The position numbers and the translations under genes were made by a program. The notes beneath the pieces were generated by a model. It was not told where the DNA came from, did no database searches, and worked only from the letters and a program-made list of their open reading frames with translations. Shown here piece after piece: positions 48,926 through 57,567 of a DNA stretch of 64,000 nt; within the stretch, counting starts at the first letter, position 1, and each line of letters starts with the position of its first letter. Origin of the DNA: an uncultured Alphaproteobacteria bacterium (GTDB lineage: Bacteria > Pseudomonadota > Alphaproteobacteria > HIMB59 > GCA-002718135); the NCBI GenBank assembly GCA_902576125.1, contig CACGUF010000005.1, positions 1 to 64,000 on the forward strand. The letters run 5' to 3'.

Positions 48926-50138
48926 TAGGATTAAGCTCCATACCTGCAGGTGTAATATTGCGAGGAAGGGGAACATATTGTGACTCACTATCTGCAGGTA
49001 TAGCTCTTTTTGTTATACGATATAAGCCAAATAGCCCAAGTAAAGTATGTACTAATAGCAGAAATATATGAAAGCCGTTAGGACCTGTGAGATTCATTAT
49101 TGCTGAAACTATAAGAGGCCCTAAAATAGAACCTATTCCAATAAGTCTTACAAACGCAGAGCTTGCAGCAACAATTTCATTTTGCTCGAGGAAATCGTTT
49201 GTATGAGCTATAGCTAAAGAATACATTGGTAAAGATACACAGGAATAAAGTGCTGTCAAAATGAAAAACAAGGTTAAAGAAATATATGAAGAGCCAATAA
49301 TAAGCACACACAAACCTGCAGCTATAAAAGTAACCCCTATTAAGATTATGCGCCGATCCATCTTATCTGATAAATAACCAATCGGCCATTGAGATAAGGC
49401 ACCAAAGGATGTGATAATAATCATAAAAATTGAAACTTCTAAAACACTTAGTCCTTTTGCTGTCGCATAAACAGCGCCATATCCGAATACCACACTATGG
49501 GCTAAACCTGTAAACAATGCGCCAACAAAACCCAAAGGGGAAACTGCATAAAACTCTGATAGAGAAAAACTTTTTGTATTATTAGTGTTGGGTTGTTCTG
49601 TTGAAGAGAGAAGAATGGGTAATAAAGCAAAAGACAATAAAACAGATACTAAGATGAATAAATCAACTTTTAGAGGATCACTAATATTCAAAAATAATTG
49701 TCCCAAACCAAGAAACACAAAAGTGATAATCATATAAATAGATAAGAGTTTACCGCGCGTTTGATTTGTTGATTTATCATTTAACCAACTCTCCATAATA
49801 ATATAAATCCCAGACAAACTTATTCCAGAAAAAATTCTAATTATGAACCACGAAAATGGATCTAAAAATATAGAATGAAGCAAGATAGCAATTGATGCTA
49901 AAGAAGCAAGCGCAGCAAATACACGGATATGTCCAACACGTTTTAAAAAGATAGGTATAAGAGTAGAACCTGTTAAAAAGCCAGTATAATAACCAGCGAT
50001 AATTAATCCTGTAGAGATAAAACTAAAGCCTTCGAGAACAGACCTAACACCGATTAAACTACCTTGAAGTCCGTGACCTATACAAATGATCCCAAAACCA
50101 AAAAAAAGAGCCCAAGTGTTGCGCAGCACAGTTAACAT
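48900..50138 (-). CDS. Major facilitator superfamily transporter
   Basis: The 412-residue protein has twelve hydrophobic segments, with the loop motif GYLSDKMDRRIILIG between segments 8 and 9 region and 'FSGISLSGIYIIMESWLNDKSTNQTRGKLLSIYMI' typical of the YfkF/CynX-like MFS group. Substrate unknown. The C-terminal ~40 residues are hydrophilic and acidic. It is 22 bases downstream of the FYDLN-domain gene on the same strand. Confidence 0.88.
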   Translation of the reverse strand: MLTVLRNTWALFFGFGIICIGHGLQGSLIGVRSVLEGFSFISTGLIIAGYYTGFLTGSTLIPIFLKRVGHIRVFAALASLASIAILLHSIFLDPFSWFIIRIFSGISLSGIYIIMESWLNDKSTNQTRGKLLSIYMIITFVFLGLGQLFLNISDPLKVDLFILVSVLLSFALLPILLSSTEQPNTNNTKSFSLSEFYAVSPLGFVGALFTGLAHSVVFGYGAVYATAKGLSVLEVSIFMIIITSFGALSQWPIGYLSDKMDRRIILIGVTFIAAGLCVLIIGSSYISLTLFFILTALYSCVSLPMYSLAIAHTNDFLEQNEIVAASSAFVRLIGIGSILGPLIVSAIMNLTGPNGFHIFLLLVHTLLGLFGLYRITKRAIPADSESQYVPLPRNITPAGMELNPITEPIEEE

Positions 50139-50160
50139 TGTATTTTATTTTAATTAAAAA

Positions 50161-50517
50161 TTAGTATTCTTCTTCGCCTTCATCAGGTGTTACTATACCT
50201 GCATCAGCAGCTGGATCAATTTCTGTTTCATCTTCGAGAAGCACAGTATCATCCTCAAGATTATCCTCATTATTTTCTATATCCAAGTTTTCGATATCTA
50301 ATTCATCATCTTTTTCTTTTGGTTTTGCAGGAATTGGATTTACTAAAGGAGCAGCATTTGTACTACCTGGTTTTCTGCCTCGTCTTGGTCTAGACATTGT
50401 GGTAACTTCGATTTCTTTACCACATTCTGGACATTCTAACTCTGTTCTTCCTAAGTCGTAGTATTGTTTACTACACATCGGACAAATTCTTTTCTCTCCC
50501 CAAGATTCTTTGTACAT
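50161..50517 (-). CDS. TIGR02300/FYDLN-acid family protein
   Basis: This 118-residue protein has two CxxC pairs at the N-terminus (CPMCSKQYYDLGR and CPECGKE), a basic stretch (RPRRGRKPGS) and a highly acidic C-terminal half. That combination of a zinc ribbon containing the FYDLN-like YYDLG motif and an acidic tail defines the TIGR02300 family, almost confined to alphaproteobacteria. Function unknown; a nucleic-acid-related role is suggested only by the zinc ribbon and basic linker. Confidence 0.9.
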   Translation of the reverse strand: MYKESWGEKRICPMCSKQYYDLGRTELECPECGKEIEVTTMSRPRRGRKPGSTNAAPLVNPIPAKPKEKDDELDIENLDIENNEDNLEDDTVLLEDETEIDPAADAGIVTPDEGEEEY

Positions 50518-50522
50518 ATTAA

Positions 50523-50681
50523 TTATTCTTTTTCTCTAATAAAAATTTTACCACAGTAACCACAGACAACTTTATCATGATTATCAAAACTATAATAAAC
50601 TGCCGGGTGTCCTAAACCATCTTGACCACCATCGCAACAAATAGTTTCAGTATTTGTAGGCACTTTTTCTATTTCTGCCAT
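50523..50681 (-). CDS. Small zinc-finger protein (zf-CHCC, NDUFS6-like)
   Basis: This 52-residue ORF (AEIEKVPTNTET...) has the pattern C-x7-GHP-x-VYY-x-14-CGYCGKIFI, the zf-CHCC motif of bacterial relatives of complex I subunit NDUFS6. In alphaproteobacteria this protein is an accessory subunit of NADH dehydrogenase. The ATG complement is at 50679-50681 and the TAA at 50523. It lies five bases upstream of the FYDLN gene and is likely co-transcribed with it. Confidence 0.88.
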   Translation of the reverse strand: MAEIEKVPTNTETICCDGGQDGLGHPAVYYSFDNHDKVVCGYCGKIFIREKE

Positions 50682-50739
50682 CTTGACCTTTCTATAGGAA
50701 ATTTATGATTTGATGTCCAATACTAATTAACTTCTATCT

Positions 50740-51582
50740 TTAAATTTGAAAGTATAGGAGACATATACCCACTACCACAAATATCGAAGGAACTATTCTT
50801 TTAGATGCTTTTTTTTCTTTTAAAATAAGTAGGCCAATTAAAGTGGCAAATATTATACTAGTCTCCCGCATCGAAGACACATAGGCAATGGGTAAATATT
50901 GCATACACCAAACAGCTAACCCATAAGCTAAAGGTGCCAAAATTCCAAATGCAAATCCTGGGAAAAAAAGATCTTTACTAATTATTCTTAAACCGTTCTC
51001 TTTAAATAAGAAGGACGCAATTAATGTTGGTACTCCATTAAGCAAAAGCATCCAATATAGAAAAGTGTAAGGATTTTCAGAATGTCTAACACCGATGCCA
51101 TCTACCAAAGTATAAGTAGTAATCATAATAGCTGTTAACAAACCAAGAATAAGGGCCGAATAATTAAACTTTAATTTGTCAGAGTAAGAAATTAAAAATA
51201 AACCTGCACAGACAATCAAAATAGCAATGAATCCAAATAATGAAATTTTATCAGTTAAATAAATTAAACTTATTATAGCAAGTAATAAAGATGAACTTCC
51301 TCTAGCTATAGGATAAATGAAAGATAGATCCCCATACTTATAAGAGAAGATTACAAGCAATCTATAAAAACCATGAAGAAGAGCTGATATAATAATTAAT
51401 ATCCAAATATAGGTAGTTGGGTAAGGAACGCTTAAAACAAGAGGGGTGAAAATAATAATTTCAACAACAGATGTAATACCTAAAACACCAAGTGGGTTTT
51501 TATTATATTTAAGAATGCTATGACAGGCTGCATGCGATAATGCAGCAATAAATAAAAGTAAAAATAAAAAATTAACTGACAT
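50740..51582 (-). CDS. DMT/EamA-like membrane protein of the phosphonate island
   Basis: The 280-residue protein has ten hydrophobic segments in two EamA-like repeats. Notable motifs are ALSHAACHSILKYNKNP near the start, YKYGDLSFIYPIARGSSSLLLA near 80-100 and YVSSMRETSIIFATLIG near the end. Size, the GDLS.IYPIARG motif and location recall TIGR03340 (phosphonate-utilisation-associated membrane protein); I could not confirm that by search. It sits 23 bases after the transporter permease genes on the same strand, so it is probably part of their transcript. Confidence 0.75.
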   Translation of the reverse strand: MSVNFLFLLLFIAALSHAACHSILKYNKNPLGVLGITSVVEIIIFTPLVLSVPYPTTYIWILIIISALLHGFYRLLVIFSYKYGDLSFIYPIARGSSSLLLAIISLIYLTDKISLFGFIAILIVCAGLFLISYSDKLKFNYSALILGLLTAIMITTYTLVDGIGVRHSENPYTFLYWMLLLNGVPTLIASFLFKENGLRIISKDLFFPGFAFGILAPLAYGLAVWCMQYLPIAYVSSMRETSIIFATLIGLLILKEKKASKRIVPSIFVVVGICLLYFQI

Positions 51583-51605
51583 GAGACAAAACTAGAAAAT
51601 TTAGT

Positions 51606-52499
51606 TTACTTCATACCTGTAAGAGTAATTCCTTCAATAAATCTTTTTTGTGCAATTATAAAAGCAACAATTAAAGGAACTGTGACAGTAACAATTGATG
51701 CCATCATTGGGCCAAATTCATCACTGTCTATACCTCCTCTAAATTCTCTAATTCCAAGAGGCGGTGTAAAGAGATCTCTATTTCCAGTAATAACCATTCG
51801 TGGCCAGAAGTAATCATTCCAATGGGCAACAACTGAGAATATTGCAAATGCCAGTAATGCGGGTATTGCTGTAGGCAACATAACCTTCCATACTATTGAA
51901 TATTCTCCCATGCCGTCCATCCTGGCGGCATCAATTAATTCATCTGGAACTGTCATAAAAAATTGCCGCATGAGAAAAATTCCAAATACAGATATTGTCC
52001 AGGGGAGTATTAAGGCGGAATAGGTATCAACGAGCCCGGCCTGGGCTAGCATTACATAAAGAGGAAGTGCAATGCCGTGAACTGGTATTAGAAGACAAAA
52101 TAATACCATCGAAAATACAAATTCCCGTCCATAAAATCGAAGTTTGGCAAGTGCATAAGCACATGGTAAGGCGACAAGAACTTGAATGATAAAAATCGAT
52201 AAAGTTACTATAACTCCATTCATTAAGTATCTAGGAATGGGAGCTTTTTCAAAAGCAAACCAGTAATTATAAATATACGGCTTGGTCGTACATGTTTCCT
52301 CGGAATAACCAGTTTTGACACATACTGGAAATGTTTGCACTTCTTGTGCACCTATTAAACCTCCAGAAATTGATTGAATTTCTTGTTGAGATTTTAGTGA
52401 CATTGAAACCATCATATAAAATGGAAGTAAAACAAGGATTGCACCAACAATTAAAATGCCATGTTTCCAGCTCTCACCAATATATTGTTTAGCTTGCAT
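51606..52499 (-). CDS. CUT1-type ABC transporter permease (UgpE/MalG-like)
   Basis: The 297-residue permease has six membrane segments and the EAA loop ELIDAARMDGMGEYSIVWKVMLPTA near residue 185-210, typical of UgpE/MalG. Between the first and second segments it has an unusually large periplasmic insertion (about residues 40-85, with three cysteines: FPVCVKTGY, EETCTTKP). It overlaps the partner permease by one base. Family members import sugars or glycerol-3-phosphate; here the surrounding phosphonate genes suggest a phosphonate-bearing substrate. Confidence 0.88.
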   Translation of the reverse strand: MQAKQYIGESWKHGILIVGAILVLLPFYMMVSMSLKSQQEIQSISGGLIGAQEVQTFPVCVKTGYSEETCTTKPYIYNYWFAFEKAPIPRYLMNGVIVTLSIFIIQVLVALPCAYALAKLRFYGREFVFSMVLFCLLIPVHGIALPLYVMLAQAGLVDTYSALILPWTISVFGIFLMRQFFMTVPDELIDAARMDGMGEYSIVWKVMLPTAIPALLAFAIFSVVAHWNDYFWPRMVITGNRDLFTPPLGIREFRGGIDSDEFGPMMASIVTVTVPLIVAFIIAQKRFIEGITLTGMK

Positions 52500-53455
52500 T
52501 AATAATGAACCCTCTTCTCAATGATATATCTTTGGAAAAAAGTTAATATCAATATAAAACCAATAAAGACAACAGTAATAGCTGCTCCTATACTCGTTAA
52601 GTTTTGTTGGATAGCTTTTTCAAAAATTGCATACATCATAACGTAGGTAGTTTTAGATGGGCCGCCCTTAGTAAGTATTTCAATTGTATCAAAAACTTGA
52701 AATGTTCTAATTGTTGTAATTGTTACTACAAACAAAGTTGTAGGTCCAAGCATTGGCCAAGTTACAAGTTTAAATTGTTCCCAGGTTGATTTAGCTCCAT
52801 CCATTTCTGCTGCGTGATATAATTCTCGAGGTATACCTGTAAGGCCTGCTAAATATAAAACCATATTAAAACCAAATGCTTGCCAAATTCCTATAAAACA
52901 TATTGTCCAAATTGCTGTATTTTTTTGCTTCAGCCAATAAGGAAAATCCATATTATTTGCACATGCCACATGATACCAGCTTTGTTGTGAGTCAACCCAT
53001 GGTAACCAATGAAAACCAAGAATAAATTCTCTTACACCTCCGCAACCATTAGCTAAAAAACTATTTACTATACCAAGTGTTGGGTGAAGAGTGAATTCCC
53101 ATGCAATTGCCATAGCAAGAAGAGTTGCCATAACAGGAAGAAAGAAAATTGTTTTATAAATATCGGCTCCAAACCTTAGTGAATTTAATAGCATAGCAGC
53201 ACACAAACCAAGTACAACGGAGATAGGAACTACAACAATTACATAAGTTGCTGTAGCCCAAATCATTTTTACATATGTTTTTCTTGAAAACATTTTTTCA
53301 TAATTTTCAAGTCCGATCCATTCGAGAGATTTATTACCTAAATTATAATCAGTAAAAGAAATTCCACCTGCAAGAAATAAAGGAAAAATTAATATAATAA
53401 TCATTAATATTATTGCAGGTGCAATAAACCAAATATGTGCTTTGGAATTATGCAT
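52499..53455 (-). CDS. CUT1-type ABC transporter permease (UgpA/MalF-like)
   Basis: The 318-residue permease has six membrane segments, the EAA loop ELYHAAEMDGAKSTWEQFKLVTWPML near 225-250 and QVFDTIEILTKGGPSKTT near 265-282, both characteristic of UgpA-like permeases. A long periplasmic insertion near residues 130-175 carries two or three cysteines (NGCGGVREF, VACANN), matching the cysteine-containing insertion of its partner. The two insertions may form an extra docking surface. It overlaps the ATPase gene by eight bases. Confidence 0.88.
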   Translation of the reverse strand: MHNSKAHIWFIAPAIILMIIILIFPLFLAGGISFTDYNLGNKSLEWIGLENYEKMFSRKTYVKMIWATATYVIVVVPISVVLGLCAAMLLNSLRFGADIYKTIFFLPVMATLLAMAIAWEFTLHPTLGIVNSFLANGCGGVREFILGFHWLPWVDSQQSWYHVACANNMDFPYWLKQKNTAIWTICFIGIWQAFGFNMVLYLAGLTGIPRELYHAAEMDGAKSTWEQFKLVTWPMLGPTTLFVVTITTIRTFQVFDTIEILTKGGPSKTTYVMMYAIFEKAIQQNLTSIGAAITVVFIGFILILTFFQRYIIEKRVHY

Positions 53456-54581
53456 TATTAAATTGAACCCTTTTTCCTTCTTTATTAAATAATAAAGCTT
53501 TATTAGAAACTCTTCTAATGTTTACTTTTGAACCACTAGAAATCTCATGTGTTAATTGTGGTATACCTCTGACAATTATTCTATTCATTCCATCTTCTGT
53601 ATTTACATGAAAGAAAATATCTGACCCTAAATTCTCTCTATAAGAAACTGTTGCACTAAAAGTATTTTCATCACTTTGATTCGTAATTTCTAAATGTTCA
53701 GGTCTAATACCAATATTTAGCTCTAGATTTGTTTCTGAACTTTTTCTTTTTAAGGTGAGATTTAGTAAGCTTACAGCCCCACTTGAGTCTGATGAACCTC
53801 TAAAAATATTAATTTTAGGACTGCCGACAAATTGAGCCACACTTAGTGATGAAGGGTTATCATATACTTCTTGGGGCGTATCAAGCTGTAATAAATTTCC
53901 ATCAATCATAACAGCCATACGAGAAGACATTGTTAATGCTTCAGCTTGATCATGTGTTACATAAACAAATGTAGTTTTAAGAGAATTGTGAAGCTCTGAT
54001 AACTCTGATCTCATATGAACCCTAAGTGCCGCATCTAAATTTGATAGAGGCTCATCCATCAAAAATGCAACAGGCTCTCTCACCATTGCTCTACCAAGAG
54101 CTACTCTCTGTCTTTGACCACCAGATAGTTGACCTGGCTTTCTATCAAGTAGCTCAGAGATTTTAAGTGTCTCAGAAGTTTTACTGACTAATTGATTTAT
54201 AGATTCTGTTTTTTGTTTCTTATTTGGAGACAAATTTCCAATTAAAGGTAATCTTTCAAATGTACTATAATCTCTAAGTCTAAGAGGGGTTTCTAAATTT
54301 CTTCTTACTGTGAGATGAGGATACAGAGCATAAGACTGAAACACCATTGCTAGGTCTCTTTCACTAGCTCTAATTCTGTTTACATTTTTATTATCAATTA
54401 AAACATCACCAGAAGTTTGTTGCTCAAGACCTGCTATAATTCGAAGTAAGGTAGATTTGCCACAACCAGACGGACCAACTAATGTTAAAAATTCACCTTC
54501 TATTATATCTACGTTTAGATCTTTTAATACCTGGGTAGATCCAAATGATTTTGAAATATTTTTAAGTGATATTGTGCCCAT
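53448..54581 (-). CDS. CUT1-type ABC transporter ATPase (UgpC/MalK-like)
   Basis: The 377-residue ATPase has Walker A GPSGCGKST near residue 38, Q-loop VFQSYALYPHLTV, signature LSGGQRQRVALGRA and Walker B FLMDEPLSNLDA, then a C-terminal MalK/UgpC-type TOBE regulatory domain (NIGIRPEHLEI near 290). A ~35-residue insertion lies between Q-loop and signature. It is the first gene of a minus-strand operon with both permeases and the DMT protein, divergent from phnA. The ribosome binding region is an A7-G7 double homopolymer (54585-54598). Confidence 0.92.
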   Translation of the reverse strand: MGTISLKNISKSFGSTQVLKDLNVDIIEGEFLTLVGPSGCGKSTLLRIIAGLEQQTSGDVLIDNKNVNRIRASERDLAMVFQSYALYPHLTVRRNLETPLRLRDYSTFERLPLIGNLSPNKKQKTESINQLVSKTSETLKISELLDRKPGQLSGGQRQRVALGRAMVREPVAFLMDEPLSNLDAALRVHMRSELSELHNSLKTTFVYVTHDQAEALTMSSRMAVMIDGNLLQLDTPQEVYDNPSSLSVAQFVGSPKINIFRGSSDSSGAVSLLNLTLKRKSSETNLELNIGIRPEHLEITNQSDENTFSATVSYRENLGSDIFFHVNTEDGMNRIIVRGIPQLTHEISSGSKVNIRRVSNKALLFNKEGKRVQFNNA

Positions 54582-54598
54582 TTGCCCCCCCTTTTTTT
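54582..54598 (-). promoter_or_regulatory. A7-G7 homopolymer at the ribosome binding site of the transporter ATPase gene
   Basis: On the minus strand the 5' side of the ATG at 54581 reads seven A, seven G, then CAA. The G tract (54585-54591) contains the Shine-Dalgarno sequence. Tracts of this length can slip in replication, which would alter SD-to-start spacing. In such an AT-rich sequence a run of seven G is conspicuous. The remaining gap to phnA (54599-54744) is AT-rich with no operator I can identify. Confidence 0.5.
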
Positions 54599-54744
54599 AT
54601 ATATACTTTGTAGTAAATTTTATGATTTTTTAAAATGAATTTATTTCATTTTTATCTAAATTTTATGAACAAAAACTTAAATTATTATTGAGTTTAAGGA
54701 ACATATAACTATAAATTCAATTTTTAAATTATTTATTAATCATT

Positions 54745-55986
54745 GTGTCTGAAAATTTAGTAATTAATAACAGAGAATATCCAAGCACATTTTCTAAGAC
54801 AGCTATAGTTATTTGTCTTGATGGAAGCCAAAAAGAGTATCTCGAAGAGGCATCAAAACTAAATCTTACACCTAATATTGATGCATTAATTTCTAATGGA
54901 CAGAGTTTACTTGTTCATAGCGCTATCCCAAGTTTTACAAATCCAAATAATATATCAATTGTAACAGGGCAACCTAGCTCTGTTCACGGCATATGTGGTA
55001 ATTTCTTTTACACTCCTGAAACAGGGGAAGAAGTTATGATGAATGATCCAAAATATATGCGTGCGCCAACAATATTTGAAAAATTTTATAATTCTGGATC
55101 AAAGATTGCTCTTGTTACTGCAAAAGATAAACTCAGAACTCTTTTGGGCAATGGTTTAGGATTTGATGATAATCGAGCAATATGTTTTTCGGCGGAAAAA
55201 TCTGATCAGGCAACAAAAGAACATAATGGTATTGATAATGTTAATGAATGGTTAGGAATGCCTGTACCGGAAGTATACTCTCAGGGTCTTTCCGAATTTG
55301 TCATGGCAGCTGGAGTAAAATTACTTGAGGAATTTAAACCAAAAATAATGTACTTATCTACGACAGATTATATTCAACATAAGTATGCACCAGGAAATGA
55401 AGTGGCTAATAAGTTTTATGCTATGTTTGATAAATATATTGGCCTTTTAAATAAGGGCGATGTATCAATAATTATTACGGCTGATCATGGTATGAAACCT
55501 AAATCAAAAGACGATGGTTCACCCAATGCAATTTTTTTACAAGACTATCTGGATAAAAAATTTGAACCAAATGTAGCAAAAGTTATTTTACCAATAACTG
55601 ATCCTTACGTTGTTCATCATGGATCATTAGGTTCATTTGCAACAATTTATCTTGAAGATAAAACTAAAGTTAATGACGTTATAGAATCAATTAAAGAAAT
55701 TAAGGATATAGAGGTAGTTTTAACTAAAGACGAAGGTTGCAATACATACAATCTACCACCTGATCGCATGGGTGATATAATATGTATGTCCTCAGAATTT
55801 ATGACCATTGGATCATCGGAAGATAAACATAATCTTTCCGGATTAAATGAACCTTTACGTTCTCACGGTGGTTTGCATGAGCGAGAGGTGCCTTTTATAT
55901 CAAATCTAAAAATTCAAAATTACAATAATGAAAAACAGCTATATAATTATGATGCATTCTACTATGCAATTAATGGAGCTCTGTAA
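54745..55986 (+). CDS. phnA: Phosphonoacetate hydrolase
   Basis: PhnA cleaves the C-P bond of phosphonoacetate to acetate and phosphate. This 413-residue alkaline-phosphatase-superfamily enzyme has metal Asp26 (ICLDGS), nucleophile Thr65 in [14 protein letters not shown], then [35 protein letters not shown] (metal Asp/His), TADHGM (Asp-His pair) and SHGGLHE (metal His). This set is characteristic of PhnA rather than other phosphatases. Start is a GTG with no clear SD. It overlaps phnY by one base; the two catalyse consecutive steps. Confidence 0.95.
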   Translation: MSENLVINNREYPSTFSKTAIVICLDGSQKEYLEEASKLNLTPNIDALISNGQSLLVHSAIPSFTNPNNISIVTGQPSSVHGICGNFFYTPETGEEVMMNDPKYMRAPTIFEKFYNSGSKIALVTAKDKLRTLLGNGLGFDDNRAICFSAEKSDQATKEHNGIDNVNEWLGMPVPEVYSQGLSEFVMAAGVKLLEEFKPKIMYLSTTDYIQHKYAPGNEVANKFYAMFDKYIGLLNKGDVSIIITADHGMKPKSKDDGSPNAIFLQDYLDKKFEPNVAKVILPITDPYVVHHGSLGSFATIYLEDKTKVNDVIESIKEIKDIEVVLTKDEGCNTYNLPPDRMGDIICMSSEFMTIGSSEDKHNLSGLNEPLRSHGGLHEREVPFISNLKIQNYNNEKQLYNYDAFYYAINGAL

Positions 55987-57425
55987 TGGAAAAGAAAATG
56001 ATTAATGAAGCTATGCGAATTGCTGGCAAAAAAGTAACTTTTGAAAAAACAATTGATGTTGAGTATCCTTTTACGGGTGAAGTCATTGGTACGGTTCCTG
56101 CAGGAAATGCTGAACATGCAAAACAAGCTCTTGAAATTGCAGCAAACTATCAACCTAAGTTGACAAGATATGAAAGACAAAAGATTCTTCAAACAGCCGC
56201 AGAGGTACTTGTAAAAAGAAAAGAAGAAATCTCTGATATCATTACTTTAGAGCTTGGGATTTCAAAACAAGACTCTCTATATGAAGTCGGTAGGGCATTT
56301 GATGTTTTTTCTTTAACTGCACAACTTTGTATTCATGATGACGGAGAAATTTTTTCTTGTGATTTAACTCCTCATGGAAAAGCGAGAAAAATATTTACAA
56401 TAAGAGAACCATTAACAGCAATTTCTGCAATTACTCCTTTTAATCATCCGTTAAACATGGTGGCGCACAAAATTGCTCCTTCTATTGCAACGAATAATTG
56501 TACTGTTTGTAAACAGACAGAGTTAACTCCATTAACAGCAATGGTTCTTGCGGATGTTTTATATGAAGCTGGTCTACCTCCTGAAATGTTTTCTGTTGTT
56601 ACAGGATGGCCACAAGATATTGGTTCAGAAATGATAAAGAATTCAAATATTGACCTTATTACTTTTACAGGAAGTGTTGGAGTTGGAAAACTAATTGCTG
56701 AACAAGCAGGATATAAAAGAACCGTTCTTGAACTTGGTGGAAATGATCCTCTAATTGTTTTAAATGATTTAGATTCAGATGATTTAAAGAAAGCTGTTGA
56801 ATTAGCAGTAACTGGGGCAACAAAAAATTCAGGACAACGCTGTACAGCAGTTAAAAGAATACTTGTACAAGAAAAAATTGCTGATCAGTTTGTTGAACTG
56901 GCTTTGGAAAGAGCTAAAAAAATTAAGTTCGGAGACCCAATGAGCATGGAAACTGATTTAGGTACCGTTGTTAATGCTCAAGCAGCTGAACTGTTTGATA
57001 AAAGAGTTTCAATGGCAGAAGGAGATGGTGCGAAAATTTTATATCATCCTGGAAGAAAAGATGCGTTATTGCCTCCTATAGTAATTGATAATGTTGATCC
57101 TAAAAGTGAATTAGTATTGGAAGAAACTTTTGGACCTGTCATTCCAATTATACGCGTTCCAAATGATGATGAATCTGTCATCAAGATCTCAAATTCAACT
57201 GCTTTTGGATTATCTTCCGGTGTGTGTACCAATAATTTTATGAGAGCAAAAAAATATATTCAAAACTTAAATGTTGGAACTGTCAATATTTGGGAAGTAC
57301 CTGGATATAGAATTGAAATGTCTCCTTTTGGGGGAATTAAAGACTCGGGACTGGGATACAAAGAGGGTGTTATTGAGGCGATGAAGAGTTTTACTAATGT
57401 GAAGACTTTTTCACTTCCTTGGTAA
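55986..57425 (+). CDS. phnY: Phosphonoacetaldehyde dehydrogenase
   Basis: PhnY oxidises phosphonoacetaldehyde to phosphonoacetate with NAD. The 479-residue aldehyde dehydrogenase has [19 protein letters not shown] near 155-175, [16 protein letters not shown] (NAD loop), [12 protein letters not shown] with the general-base Glu, and catalytic Cys286 in [10 protein letters not shown], a form typical of PhnY. It follows phnA with a one-base overlap. Input aldehyde would come from PhnW at the window edge and possibly from the dehydrogenase at 59993. Confidence 0.92.
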   Translation: MEKKMINEAMRIAGKKVTFEKTIDVEYPFTGEVIGTVPAGNAEHAKQALEIAANYQPKLTRYERQKILQTAAEVLVKRKEEISDIITLELGISKQDSLYEVGRAFDVFSLTAQLCIHDDGEIFSCDLTPHGKARKIFTIREPLTAISAITPFNHPLNMVAHKIAPSIATNNCTVCKQTELTPLTAMVLADVLYEAGLPPEMFSVVTGWPQDIGSEMIKNSNIDLITFTGSVGVGKLIAEQAGYKRTVLELGGNDPLIVLNDLDSDDLKKAVELAVTGATKNSGQRCTAVKRILVQEKIADQFVELALERAKKIKFGDPMSMETDLGTVVNAQAAELFDKRVSMAEGDGAKILYHPGRKDALLPPIVIDNVDPKSELVLEETFGPVIPIIRVPNDDESVIKISNSTAFGLSSGVCTNNFMRAKKYIQNLNVGTVNIWEVPGYRIEMSPFGGIKDSGLGYKEGVIEAMKSFTNVKTFSLPW

Positions 57426-57567
57426 AAACCTAGGCGTTCTCTAAAATCTAAAAATTTCTGTGGAAAAAAATAGTTATTTATTGAAATATTTGTTTAATAA
57501 ATTTGTAACGATTTTATTCTACGTGTTAGATTGAATTAAAATTTATATTAATAATTGGGAGGATTAA

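Noticed and set aside
54599..54744. Pho box in the phnA/transporter divergent region
   Set aside because: I looked for paired CTGTCAT-like repeats with 4-base spacing and saw none; the region is AT-rich without clear repeats.
57426..57567. Pho box or riboswitch before the binding-protein gene
   Set aside because: No paired Pho repeats or conserved riboswitch stems are visible; only a possible TTGTAAC/TATTCT promoter and a strong ribosome binding site.
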